64,000 nucleotides of DNA from Dryocosmus kuriphilus (lineage: Eukaryota; Arthropoda; Insecta; Hymenoptera; Cynipidae), in NCBI GenBank assembly GCA_038277395.1, contig CM076190.1, positions 254,731,989 through 254,795,988 on the forward strand. The letters are read 5' to 3'. Shown piece by piece: positions 36,430 to 47,715 of the stretch. The notes below the pieces were generated by a model that was not told the origin of the DNA, did no database searches, and saw nothing but the letters and a program-made list of their open reading frames with translations. The position numbers were made by a program, and so were the translations under genes. Position 1 is the first letter of the stretch. Every line of letters starts with the position of its first letter.

Positions 36430-36800
36430 TATCCTCAAAAGGCATACTTTAGAGAACGTAACACGGTTGGCGACATGATTTTCAAAAAATCGGCCAATCT
36501 ACGCCACATTTGTTATGCGGATGTTTTTGGGATCGCTGATTACGAATACGGAATCAGTTTTGGAATTTTATTAATCCAAGATGGCGGAAACAATTTGGCG
36601 GACAAGATTTTCAAAAAATAGACCAGTTTACGCTAAATTTGGTATGCGCAGGTTTTTGGGATCACTGATTATGAATCTGAAATCGGTTTCTGAAAATCAT
36701 TAGTCCAAAATGGTGGAACCAGGATGGCGGACAAGATTTTCAAAAAATCAACCAATTTACGCCAAATTTGGTGTAAAACTGAGACTAACAAGGGTCGTCC
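36430..36800. repeat. Subterminal tandem repeats of mariner C
   Basis: Three related ~120-bp units, each with CAAGATTTTCAAAAAAT, CCAATTTACGCCAAATTTGG-type and GGGATCGCTGATTA blocks. A shorter set is at 20660-20900 in mariner B in the opposite sense. Confidence 0.7.
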
Positions 36801-36969
36801 AAAATCTGACTGGGATCGCTAGGAGGTACCCTACAGTGGCTGTATTTTCAAAATTCTTGAAAAAGTCTTTTTAAAATTACCTTGAAAGCCTGGTTCAAGG
36901 CCAAGAGCATGATTATGGATCAAGCCACACTTGAAGGTAAAATTTTCTGCTCGTTCCAAATCCGCAATA

Positions 36970-37730
36970 CTCTCTCTGGGGACCACATGACCTTGTAGTT
37001 GGTGGGAGGGCTTAGGGCGACCTAGAGTAGGTGAACCAGAGGTAATGTATAGCGAGATACGGCTGCTCTGGGGAACTGGGGGGTCTCTGGTCTGCGGGAC
37101 TCTGATTAAGAAACGATCCTTCCAGGGGTTAGTGGCAAAGCCTCCTGGAATATCTAGGGCACGAGTCCTCATGCTCCCAAACTAAGATGTGATCGCCGTG
37201 TCGAAAGCTGAATGGCACCAGGGTTACCAAATCCTTGAATGCTCCGGTTTACCCCCACAATTGAGACGGGCATGGCGGAGTTTATAGGAGGTGTCGAAAC
37301 GGAGACTTAGGGATACCAGGTCGAATCCCTTAGTATTCAGACCCTCTTCCTGTAAGAGGGGCTCTGCAGGCAGCAGTCCCTTAAATCTCCAGCTTCTCAC
37401 GTGGGGCCCAATCTGACGAACACAGAAAACAAAATGAATGGTTATCTCCCTGGGGGATCTTCGTCTAACTCATCGCGAATGGGGGACGGCCCTAATAGGG
37501 ACGGCCCCTCAGCGATGATTTAGATGGGGATCTCCCTGGGGGATCTTCATCTAATTTTACTCATCGCAAATGGGGGACGGACCTAATGGGGACGGCCTCT
37601 CGGCAATGAAGAACACAAAAGTTGTAGATAGAAGTATCTCAACTGTTGAAAATAAATGGAAAGGCACAATGGACATAGTCTGAGCGACAGAGGGAGGGGA
37701 TAAGGATACCCAATTGAAAAAAAGTGTGAC
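36970..37730. mobile_element. GC-rich insertion of unknown type inside mariner C
   Basis: About 760 bp of clearly higher GC content than anything around it replaces the expected mariner sequence. It holds two direct repeats (37443-37525 and 37530-37615) around CTCCCTGGGGGATCTTC. Each repeat has a strong hairpin with arms GGGGGACGG/CCCC and CATCGC/GCGATG. It could be a SINE or the 3' end of an unrecognised LINE. No ORF is convincing. Confidence 0.5.
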
Positions 37731-38111
37731 CTTAGAATGACCTTGAAGGTCATGGTCAAGTTTAAACTTGAATAAAAAATTTGCTGCTCTTTCCACATGC
37801 ACAATGAAAAATAGGGGTTCCCATTTGAAAAAACAAGCTTGACCTCGGAATGACCTTGAAGGTCATGGTCAAGGACATGGTCAAGGTCGTACTCGAACGT
37901 AAAATTTCCTGCTCTTTCCAAATCGGCGATAAAAAATGTGGCTTCCCGTGAAAAAAAATGAATTTCACCTTGATATGACCTTAGTTAAGGTCAAACAGAG
38001 GTCGCAATTGAATAGCCGTGGAAAAAGTCTAAAACATAGTATTCAATATTTAATAAAAAAATACATTTCAGATGAGTTATTTAGGGGTCGCCATACTTTT
38101 GTGCCACCCTA

Positions 38112-38490
38112 TATAACTGTGTATGCACGTGTCATACATGCTCTGTTTACATGTTTCAACTACAAGTGTGAATATAAATACTCGTTTCACAACTTTATAC
38201 TCGCATTTTGCGATATTTTATAGTTGCCTTGACACGATGGAGATAAAACATCGGTCAAACATTCGAACAGTTAACAATATTGTTAACTAACTTCTTAACA
38301 AGGTAAAAATCTTTATATATATTTTTAAGGACAAATTGTGTTTAGCATCGTTGTATCTTGTTTGGTGTAACTTCCTTTTAATAAACTTTTAGCCTGATGA
38401 AGCCAGCGCACCTACACATTAGCTGAAGAAATGTCGCTTTTAAAGAAAATTGAATTTTTTATAATATCCTACTCAACTGGTCTTACAAAA
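38112..38490 (+). repeat. Penelope 2 terminal region, right (plus-strand copy)
   Basis: Inverted partner of 28333-28735 and continuation of the Penelope copy cut by mariner C. Contains the best hammerhead motif. Confidence 0.8.
38386..38445 (+). ncRNA. Hammerhead-ribozyme-like motif with intact core
   Basis: CTGATGA at 38394-38400, helix II CAGC (38404-38407) with GCTG (38422-38425), GAAA at 38428-38431, cleavage triplet GTC at 38433-38435. Helix I: AGC (38391-38393) with GCT (38436-38438) and CTTT (38386-38389) with AAAG (38442-38445) around an internal loop. Helix III is only one or two pairs. Hammerheads of this minimal kind are known in Penelope terminal repeats. Confidence 0.65.
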
Positions 38491-38496
38491 TCGATA

Positions 38497-40925
38497 AATA
38501 AATTTTCCAAATAATTCAACATTGAGGGCAATAAGAAGGACTCAAGAACAGTTCCTTAAATTCCCGAAAAAGAAATTTCACATATAACCGATTATGGGTG
38601 GAATATTTTTAAATAAAAAGCGTTGAAAATTGTTTAATATATTTCTGTTTTCACATTGGAGTAAACTATATAATATTGTATGAAGCGTCAGTTTTTCATT
38701 CCCATATGTTGCATGACTTGAATCTGGCAACGTGTCGCTAAACGCATATATTGATCGCATTTAACAAAAACTTTATATTTGCTATTATCATTAAATATTT
38801 GAAAAATTGTTTTACACTTTCTCTATATTTCTCTAACTTCTGTGACCGTAACCTAATAAAGGATTGGAACCCTTTATGTGAAAGACTATTGCACTGTTCA
38901 GCAATATTTGAAGCACAACTACGCAAATTCTCGAATAAAAATATCATGTAAAAGCGATTATGTGTAGAACAATTTAAAACGAATAGTGTTAAAAAATTCT
39001 AATATATTTATCTTCACACCAGAATAAACTTGATAATATTGTCTGAATAGTCAGTTTTTCGTTACCACATGTTGCATGAATTGAATCTGGCAACGTGTCG
39101 CTAAACGCATATATTGATCACATTTAATAAAAACTTTATATTTGCTATTATCATTAAATATTTGAAAAATTGTTTTACACTTTCTCTATATTTCTCTAAC
39201 TTCTGTGACCGTAACCTAATAAAGGATTGGAACCCTTTATGTGAAAGACTATTGCACTGTTCAGCAATATTTGAAGCACAACTACGCAAATTCTCGAATA
39301 AAAATATCATGTAAAAGCGATTATGTGTAGAACAATTTAAAACGAATAGTGTTAAAAAATTCTAATATATTTATCTTCACACCAGAATAAACTTGATAAT
39401 ATTGTCTGAATAGTCAGTTTTTCGTTACCACATGTTGCATGAATTGAATCTGGCAACGTGTCGCTAAAACGCATATATTGATCACATTTAATAAAAACTT
39501 TATATTTGCTATTATCATTAAATATTTGAAAAATTGTTTTTTACACTTTCTCTATATTTCTCTAACTTCTGTGACCGTAACCTAATAAAGGATTGGAACC
39601 CTTTATGTGAAAGACTATTGCACTGTTCAGCAATATTTGAAGCACAACTACGCAAATTCTCGAATAAAAATATCATGTAAAAGCGATTATGTGTAGAACA
39701 ATTTAAAACGAATAGTGTTAAAAAATTCTAATATATTTATCTTCACACCAGAATAAACTTGATAATATTGTCTGAATAGTCAGTTTTTCGTTACCACATG
39801 TTGCATGAATTGAATCTGGCAACGTGTCGCTAAACGCATATATTGATCACATTTAATAAAAACTTTATATTTGCTATTATCATTAAATATTTGAAAAATT
39901 GTTTTACACTTTCTCTATATTTCTCTAACTTCTGTGACCGTAACCTAATAAAGGATTGGAACCCTTTATGTGAAAGACTATTGCACTGTTCAGCAATATT
40001 TGAAGCACAACTATGCAAATTCTTGAATAAAAATATCATGTAAAAGCGATTATGTGTAGAACAATTTAAAACGAATAGTGTTAAAAAATTCTAATATATT
40101 TATCTTCATACCAGAATAAACTTGATAATATTGTCTGAATAGTCAGTTTTTCGTTACCATATATTACGTGATTTGAATCTGTCGACGTGGTACTACAGGT
40201 ATACGTTGCTCAAATTTACATAATATTTCTTATTATCATTAATTATTTAAAAAATTGTTTTACAATTTCTCTATATTTCTCTCAAGTTCTGTAGCTGCAT
40301 GAAAGACCATTGTACTGTTGAACCCTTTGAAACATAACTACTTAAATTCTGGAAAAGAAATTTCACATAAACCCGATTATGAGTAGAACATTTTAAAACG
40401 AATAGTATTAAAGAAAATTATTTTTTTTTTTATAAAGCTGTAATAAACTACAAAATACAGTCTGAATCGTCAGTTTTTCTTTCCCATATGTTATGTGAAT
40501 TGAATTTGTCGACATGGCACAAGAGAAGTATACTGATCACATTCATAAAAGACATAGTATTTCTTATTATCAGTAATTATTTCTAAAAATTGTTTTACAG
40601 ATTCTCTATATTTCTCTCAAATTCTGTATCTTTAACGCTCAAAAGGATTAATGGCCTCCTTTGTACCGTCCAATCGTTTCGAGCAACATTACTTAAATTC
40701 TCGAAAAATAAAATTTTATATGAAAGTGATTATTAGTAGAACGTTTTAAAATGAACAGTGTTGAAGAATTGGAATATATTTATCATCACACTCTAATAAA
40801 CTAGATAATATTGTCTGAGTCGTCAGTTTTTCCTTCCTATATGTTACATGATTTGAGTCTAACAACGTGGCACTAAAGGAGTATATTGACCTCATTTGAA
40901 AAATAAATATTATCTTTTATTCATA
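38497..40925. repeat. Satellite B array, including a recently amplified block
   Basis: Satellite B resumes after the Penelope composite. From about 38690 to 40150 four consecutive units (starts near 38738, 39101, 39466, 39830) are almost identical, with periods of 363, about 365 and 364 bp. The third has 3 extra bases and the fourth two or three substitutions. Older diverged units follow to 40925. The repeated 66-69-codon ORFs are satellite artefacts. Confidence 0.9.
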
Positions 40926-40955
40926 TGAATATTATATTACATTAGTTAAACTTAC

Positions 40956-41007
40956 TTGCAAACTTAGCCAAAGCCATGCAGGCAAAGAGTACGATAACGG
41001 TCTTCAT
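40956..41007 (-). CDS. Gene 1, exon 1: signal peptide
   Basis: 52-bp coding part of the first exon on the minus strand, reading MKTVIVLFACMALAKFA plus one base of a split codon, followed by a perfect donor GTAAGT (40955-40950). This is a classical secretory signal: basic start, hydrophobic core, small residues before the junction. Phase 1 matches the exon at 19207-19688, so the joined codon is Thr. The paralogous exon at 58229-58280 has the same length and donor. It is far too short to be found by ORF length. Confidence 0.72.
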
Positions 41008-41123
41008 TTCTTCCAGATGCAAGTAGACACAACGATAGAAAGCTTCAACTGAGTTTGTGGATTGTTTAAAAGAGAATGTAAGAAAAAATTTCGTTTCTCT
41101 CTTATCTCAGAATTTTTTATCCG

Positions 41124-41132
41124 TATATATAC
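41124..41132 (-). promoter_or_regulatory. TATA-like element of gene 1
   Basis: TATATATA-type run on the minus strand, 121 bp upstream of the ATG. The paralogue has one at 122 bp. Flanking bases including TCTGAGAT downstream are conserved in both. A TCAGT initiator-like motif at 41048-41052 is about 75 bp from it, so the exact start site is uncertain. Confidence 0.5.
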
Positions 41133-41306
41133 TAGATTTTGTAGACATGAAACCTTCAGAATTATTTAGATTCACAAAAACAAATTGTAGAGTTTTTAAA
41201 GATCTTTTGCGCATTGAAGGATATGGCTTTTATCAGATTCTTCAAATATCTGATTCATTTATTGACAAACAAGTTTCAAGAAATTCCCCTAAGCCAAATA
41301 TATTAG
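41133..41306. other. Conserved upstream region of gene 1
   Basis: Aligns with 58408-58575 (AAACCTTTAGAATTATTTA, TTTTGCGCATT, CAGATTCTTCAAATA). The 89-codon ORF at 41057-41326 runs through this segment and is not conserved in the other copy. Confidence 0.6.
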
Positions 41307-41530
41307 ACAGTTATATACAATCCTGACATTAATTCTAGTCTGAATTCTGTAATACACTGCCATTCTATGTAGTCCAAATACTACAACTTTGACATCAAAT
41401 ATAGCCTATATTACATGAAATCCTGTCCTTTATTTTAGTTCAAATTCTATATAATCCTGACATAAATTTTGGATCAAATTGTATAAAATACAGACGTGAA
41501 TTCTCGTCCAAATGCTAGACTGAAATTTTA
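41307..41530. repeat. Minisatellite C, short array
   Basis: About six degenerate 34-bp units directly upstream of gene 1. The same position in gene 2 holds more than 100 units. Confidence 0.8.
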
Positions 41531-41534
41531 AAAT

Positions 41535-43960
41535 AAATATGAAAAATTTTCGTTATTTTTTGTAGAAATTTGTTATTTCCGCTAGTTTTCTACGGAAATT
41601 CGTAACTTTTGTTATTTTTAGATAGTAGAAATTCGGAATTTTTTTCCGTTTACGGATATTTGTATTTTTTTTTTTTTTGGTAATTCGTAATTTTTGTAAT
41701 TTTTCTTTAGAACGTTGAAATTTTCGTTCTTTTTTGTCGAAATCTGTCATTTTTTAACAAAAAGAAAAAAATAAAGGGAGTTTTAAATTTAAGAAGGTTT
41801 TAAGATTTTTAACTGAAACTTCTGAAAAAACTACAAACGGAAAATTTCGTTTTTTCTTTTACAGGTAATTGTAATTTTTGTTATTTTTAATTGAAATTGG
41901 GAATTTTTGTTATTTTTCTATAAGAATTCGTAGCTTTCAGCTAAATTATGTAGAAGTTTGGAATTTTTTAACAAAAAAAACTAAACGAAAAATTTAATTT
42001 TTTTAAAATGTAATCAATTTTCTAATTTAAATTCTGAAAAAACTACAAATGACAATTTCATGTTATTTTTTGTAGAAATTCGTAATTTTCGTTCTTTTTA
42101 ATAAAAATTCAGAATTTTCGTTGTTATCTTTATAAATACGTAATTATTGTTATATTTTGTATAAATTCGTAATTTTTGTAATTTTTCTGGAAATTCTGAT
42201 TTTTGAACAATGCTGTGTTAGCGTTTTTCATTTAAGATAATGAAAAAAGAAAAATGGAAAAGTTTGGTTATTTTTCAAAGAAATTTGTTATTTTCCTTAT
42301 TTTCTTTACAGAAGTTCGCAATTTTTGTTATTTCTAGAGGATATAAATTCGGAAATTTCGTTATCCTTTCGCGGAAATTCATAATATTTGTTATTTTTAA
42401 CTGACATTCGGCATTTTCGTTATATTTTGTAGAAAGCCGTAATTCTCAGCGACTTTATATAGAAATTTGTAATTTTTTAACAAAGAGGAACTAAATGCAC
42501 CTTTTCTTGTTTTTAAAATGTAATCAATTTTCGAATTCAAATTCTGCAAAAAATACAAATGACAATTTTTTGCTATTTTTTGTAGAAATTCGTAATTTTC
42601 ATTATTCTCTTTTCTTAGAAATTCGAAATTTTCGTTACTTTTTGTAGAAATTCGTATTTTTCTACAATTATGTGTACAAATTTGTAGCTTCTTAACAAAA
42701 AATATGAAAAACTGCAAATAATAAATCCCCCTTATTTTTTGTAGAAGCTCGTAATTTTTCTTATTTTTGTAGAAATTCGTCATTTTTGTTATTTTTCGTA
42801 GAAAATTGTCACTTTCATTAGTTTTTGTCGAAATCCGAGATTCAAGAAGAATATAAATTAGTAATTATTGTTTTTTTAGATAATAGAAATTCGGAATTTT
42901 CTTTATTTTTTCAAGAAATTCGTAATTTTCGTTATCTCCTTTTATTGAAATTGGCGATTTAAAAAAACATATTAATTCGTAATCCTCGTTATTTTTAAAG
43001 AATGGAAATTCAGATATTTCGTTTTTTTTAAACAGAACTTTCAATTTTCTTAATTGTTAACTGAAATCCAGAATTTTCTTTATTTTTTTAGAAATTCGTA
43101 ATTTGCAGTGAATTTGTGTAGAACTTTGTAATTTTTTATCAAAAACAAATAGTAAATGCAAAATTTTTAGTTCTTAAAAACTATTCAATTTTTAAACATA
43201 AATTCTGAAAAAAAACTACAAATGGCAATTTTTTTGTCTTTCGTATAAATTCGTCTTTCTCTACAATTTTGTGTAGAAATTTGTGGTCCTTTATCAAAAA
43301 ATACGAAAAACTGCAAGTGGAAAATTCTCCTTATTTTTCTAGAAGTTCCTCGAGATGAAAAAAAAAATGAATTTGTTATTTTTATTATTTTATGTAATAA
43401 AAATTCGAAAATTTTTATTTCTTGTAGACATTCATAATTTTTTTACAGAAGTTCGTAAATTTTGTTATTTTGTATATAGAAATTAACTTTCGTTAATATT
43501 TCAAGAAACTGTCAATTTTCGTTATATTTTTCGTAGAAATTCGTGATTTAAAAAAATATATAAGCACGTAATGTTTGTTATTTTTAGACAACAAAAAGTC
43601 GGAGTTTTTGTTATCTTTTACAGATATTCATGACTTCCTTTTTGTATATAGGTTTGTAATCTTTGTTATTTTTAAATAATAGACATTTGTTATTATTGCT
43701 ATTTCTGTAAAGATGCGGAATTTTCTTTATTTTTTTCTGAAATTTGTAAGTTTTTGGTTAATTTTTTAGAAGATCATATTTTTGTTATTTTGTAGAATTT
43801 CGTCGTTTTCGTTGTTTTTTTAGCAAAATTCGCAATTATTGTTATCTTTAATCGAAATTAGGAGTTTTCATTATCTTATATAGAAATTATATTTTTTTTT
43901 AAATTCACAATTTTCATTAATTTAAAGAGAAATTCGGAATTTTCATTATTTTCTGTAGAA
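41535..43960. repeat. Minisatellite A, T-rich strand (left arm)
   Basis: Degenerate TTCGTAATTTTTGTTATTTT units for about 2.4 kb. With 44100-46820 it forms inverted arms. ORFs here (41553-41750, 42397-42783) are repeat-derived. Confidence 0.82.
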
Positions 43961-44099
43961 ATTTACGAGTATATTGCTCCCATAACTTATAGATTTAGAA
44001 AGCACCATGCTTTAAAAGAAAAAGAATCATTTCAATCTAAACGATATCGAGTAGAAAGTGACTGTATTGAAATTAAGAATTTATTTATTAAATTATAGA
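43961..44099. other. Spacer between inverted minisatellite arms
   Basis: About 140 bp of non-repeat DNA, homologous to 3430-3570 in the left unit. No gene. Confidence 0.65.
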
Positions 44100-45352
44100 A
44101 AAAAATAACAAACTTATATATTTTTTTAAATCTTGCATTTCTACAAAAATAATTAAAATGACAAGTGTCGATAAAAAATAACAAAAATTACGAACTTATA
44201 TACAGAAAGGAAATCGTGAAGTTCTGTAAAAAATAACAAAAATTTTGACTTTCTATTGTATTAAAACTTAAAAAATCACGAATTTATATATTTTTTTAAA
44301 CCACTAATTTCTCGAAAAAAAAATAAGATCATTACGAATTTCCATAAAAAGTAACTTACATTACGAATTTCTATTCACTGTAACTAAAACAACGAATTTC
44401 TGTAAAGCAAATAACGAAAATAATGAATTCCTACAAAACGTAATGAAATTTTCGAATTTCTATTAGTCAAAAGTAACAAAAATTATGAATTTCTTAAAAA
44501 AAAATATAGAAATTAGGATTTTATATTCTTTTTAAATCACGAATTCCTACAAAAATAACGAAGACAACAAATTTCTATAAAAAATTAGAAAATTACGAAT
44601 CTGGAAAAAGAGGAAATTTACGAACTTATATATTTTTTTAATTCACGAATTTCTACCAAAGAAATAATGAAAATTGCCCAATTCTACCAAAAAATAATTA
44701 TAATTACGAATTTCTGTTTAAAATAACTAAAACAATGAATTCCTATTTTCAAAAAAGGAAAATAAAGAATTTCTACAAAAAATAACGAAATTTGCGATTT
44801 TCTATTGTATAAAAATTACAAAAGTTACAAATTTCTAAAAAAAAATAACAAAAATTACGATTTTATATTCTCTTTAAATGAGGGATTTCTACAAAAAATA
44901 AAAAAGATAAAGTTTTTCTATAAAAAATAACAAAAAATTGCGAATATTTTTAAAAAAAAGAAAAATTACGAATTTATATATTTTTTTAAATCACGAATTT
45001 CAACAAAAAAAAAAAATAAAGAAAATTGCGAATGTCTACCAAAAAATAACTATATTAACGAATTTATATTCAAAATAACTAAAACAATGAATTTCTGTTA
45101 AAAACATAACGAAAATAAAGAATTTCCACAAAAAAAAACGAAATTTTCGAATTTCAATTATCTAAAAATAACAAAAATTACGAATTTATAAAAAATAAAT
45201 AACAAAACTTACGATTTTATATTCTTTTTAAATCACGAGTTTCTACAAAAAAAAAATAACGAAAATAACAAATTTTTTATAAAAAATAATATAAATAACG
45301 AATTTCTGAAAATAATCGGAAATTACGAATTTATATATATATATATTTTTAG

Positions 45353-45384
<32 letters not shown>

Positions 45385-46820
45385 ATAAAGAACATGACAA
45401 ATATCGATAAAAAGAATAGCAACAATGACGAATTCTCACTGAAATAACGAAAATTTAAATGTCTATTATCTAAAAATTTCAAAAATTACGAACTTATATA
45501 CAAAACGGAAGTCATAAATTTGTGTAAAAAATAAAAATTTCGAATTTCTATTGTTCAAAAATGGTAAGAATTACGAATTTATATATTTTTTAACATCATG
45601 AATTTCTCTGAAAAAAAAACTAAGGAAAATGACGAATTTCATGAAAAAATAACGAAAATTTCGTATTTCTATTCAAAATAACTACCAATTTCTGTTTAAA
45701 AAATAACGAATTTCTAAAAGAAATAACGAAATTTGCGAATTTCTATTATTTAGAAATAACAAAGGTGCCTAATTTATGCTTTTTAAATCTCGAATTTCGA
45801 CAATAAATAATGAATATTGCAAACTTCTACGAAAAATAACAAGAACGATGAGTTTCTACAGAAATAAGAAAAATTACGAACTTCCACAGAAAATAAGGGG
45901 AATGTTCCATTATATATATATTTTTTTAAAAACGGAAATTAAGAATTTCTACAAAAAATAATAAAAAATTGCTATTTGTAGTTTTGCAGAATTCAAATTT
46001 GAAAATTGGTAAATTTCTAAAAATTAAAGATTTTGATTCCAGTTTTTTTTATATTACAAGCTTCTACACAAATTCACTCAAAGTGACGAATTTTTACGAA
46101 AAATAACGAAAATTCCAAATCTCAATTAAAAATAACAAAAATTATGAATTTATATAAAAAAATAACGAAATTTCCGAATTTATGTCATCTCAAAATAGCA
46201 AAAATGTCCACTTTCTATAGAGAAATAACGAAAACAACAAATTTATACAAAAGAAAATGAAAATTTGCCAATTGTAGTTTTTCATTTCTTTATATCACAA
46301 ATTCCTGCAAAAAATTGTAGAAAAATACAAATTTCTACAAAAATGTCATGAGCTTTAATTTCTACAAAAAAAAAAAAAACGTTCCGAATTTCTGTTATAT
46401 AAAAATTACAAAAATTACGAATATATATTTAACAAAAAAACAAAAACCACGAATTAACGAAATAACGAAATTCCACAAAAAACTACGTAATTTGCCATTT
46501 GTATCTTTTTCGGAAATTTAAGTTAAATATTTTAAAACCTTTTTCAGTTAAAAATTTACATTAATTTTTTTGTTGCTAAAAAAGTACAAATTTTACACAA
46601 AATAACGAAAACTTCAAATTTCTAAAAAAAAAAAAAAAATTACGAAAATTACGAATTTTTACAAAAATAACGAAAATTACGATTAAACAGAAAAAAATTA
46701 CGAAAATTACGAATTTCTCGATCAATAACAAAAATTACGCATTTCTAAAAAAAGAAAAAGAAAACTCCGAATTTTATATTAAAAATAAAAATTAAATTAC
46801 GAATTTCTACAGAAAATAAT
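44100..46820. repeat. Minisatellite A, A-rich strand (right arm)
   Basis: Degenerate AATTACGAATTTCTACAAAA units for about 2.7 kb, opposite in sense to 41535-43960. Includes a 31-C homopolymer at 45354-45384. Confidence 0.82.
45354..45384. repeat. Poly-C tract, 31 bases
   Basis: Uninterrupted run of 31 C in an otherwise A/T-rich array. G-quadruplex-capable on the minus strand. It creates a spurious poly-Gly ORF at 45243-45482. Confidence 0.9.
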
Positions 46821-47715
46821 GCAAATAGAACATAGCTTTGTTGATTTGACGTTATCTTCATCAATGCCGAAAAACAGATATTTTTTAATATGTAACCTTC
46901 ACCGAGGCTCCAAACTAAAATAAATATAAAATTTTTTATTCCACGTGTTAATTATTTATTATAAAAGAACAACTTTAAGGATTGAGATGATGTGCTTCTT
47001 TTATAGAAATTTCAAATATTTCGGTTGAAAGATACTTCTTTTTTTTGAAAATGTATCTTCTTTGGTGCAAGTTCAATGGTTTTATTGAAAGTTTCTTTTT
47101 TTTGGTCGATAATTCAACTATCTTTAATTGAAAAGTGTTTTTTCTTCTTTGGTTTAATTCTAACGTTTTTTGCTTAAAAATTTATCTTTTTTAGTTAAGG
47201 AATCTACTATTCTGTTCAAAATTGGTCTTTTCTTAGTTAAAAATTAGTTTAAATAAGTTGAAAAACTTATATGGAATTTTTTTTTTCGAAAATTTAATAA
47301 TTAATTTTACTTTTTTTGTGATAACTTAACTTTTTTTGTTAAATATTCAGACGTTTTGCTTGAAATTTCAGTTATTATATTTTTTTTGTGGAAAAGTTGG
47401 AAACGCAACTATTTGAAAAAAAATTCTTCTCCTTGATTGATAGTGATTGAACTATTTTTGATTGAAGATTGATCCTTTTTTAATGAAAGACTCAAATATT
47501 TGGTTAAAGATTAAATAGTTACGTTTTTGGCCGAAAATTCTTTTTTCTTAACTCTTAGTTAAAAATTCAAGTATTCTGTATAAAGTTCGTCTTCTCAGTC
47601 TTTTTTTGTTTTTGATTGAACTAATTTTGTTTGAAAATTATTGCTTTTATTGAAAATTTTACTATAATATTTTGTTGGCCCTAAATTGAATTTCTTGACA
47701 CAAAGTATTTGTGCT
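46821..47715. repeat. W region: dispersed AT-rich short repeats, second copy
   Basis: Homologous to about 2680-3200 (GCTTTGTTGATTTGACG, CGAAAAACAGATATT, then TTGGTCTTTTCTTAGTTAAA). No gene. Confidence 0.65.

Larger units (their letters stand above)
35290..38111 (-). mobile_element. Mariner C (Tc1/mariner superfamily), internally deleted
   Basis: Ends CTGGGTGGCAAAAAAGTATG and reverse-complement TAGGGTGGCACAAAAGTATG, flanked by TA (35288-35289, 38112-38113). Inserted in Penelope 2. Shares inverted repeats, transposase and the CGCCAAATTTGG-containing subterminal repeats with mariner B. It carries a foreign GC-rich block at about 36970-37730. Confidence 0.85.
28333..38490. mobile_element. Penelope-like element 2: head-to-head inverted pair, twice interrupted
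   Basis: The outer segments 28333-28735 and 38112-38490 are inverted copies. The inner segments 33530-34410 (minus) and 34411-34880 and beyond (plus) are inverted copies of RT sequence. Removing LINE1 (28736-33520) and mariner C (35290-38111) gives two Penelope copies reading outward from about 34410, each ending in a terminal repeat with a hammerhead motif. The whole composite sits inside satellite B. Confidence 0.75.
19689..40955 (-). other. Inferred intron of gene 1 (21 kb, transposon-filled)
   Basis: Runs from donor GTAAGT (40955-40950) to acceptor AG (19689-19690) on the minus strand. Both sites are conserved in copy 2. It contains mariner B, Penelope element 1, a head-to-head Penelope pair with LINE1 and mariner C inside, and satellite B. 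Additional small exons cannot be excluded. Confidence 0.6.

Noticed and set aside
38738..40039. Repeated 66-69-codon ORFs on both strands, nearly identical to each other
   Set aside because: They track the 363-bp satellite units exactly, are very short, and lack any domain. Their conservation reflects recent array amplification.
41048..41052. TCAGT initiator for gene 1
   Set aside because: About 75 bp from the TATA-like run instead of the usual ~30, and altered to TCAGC in gene 2. Kept only as a note, not as a called site.
41057..41326. 89-codon plus-strand ORF upstream of gene 1
   Set aside because: Overlaps the conserved promoter region, and the equivalent segment at 58330-58600 is not open.
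45243..45482. ORF with a poly-glycine stretch
   Set aside because: Created by the C31 homopolymer inside minisatellite A.
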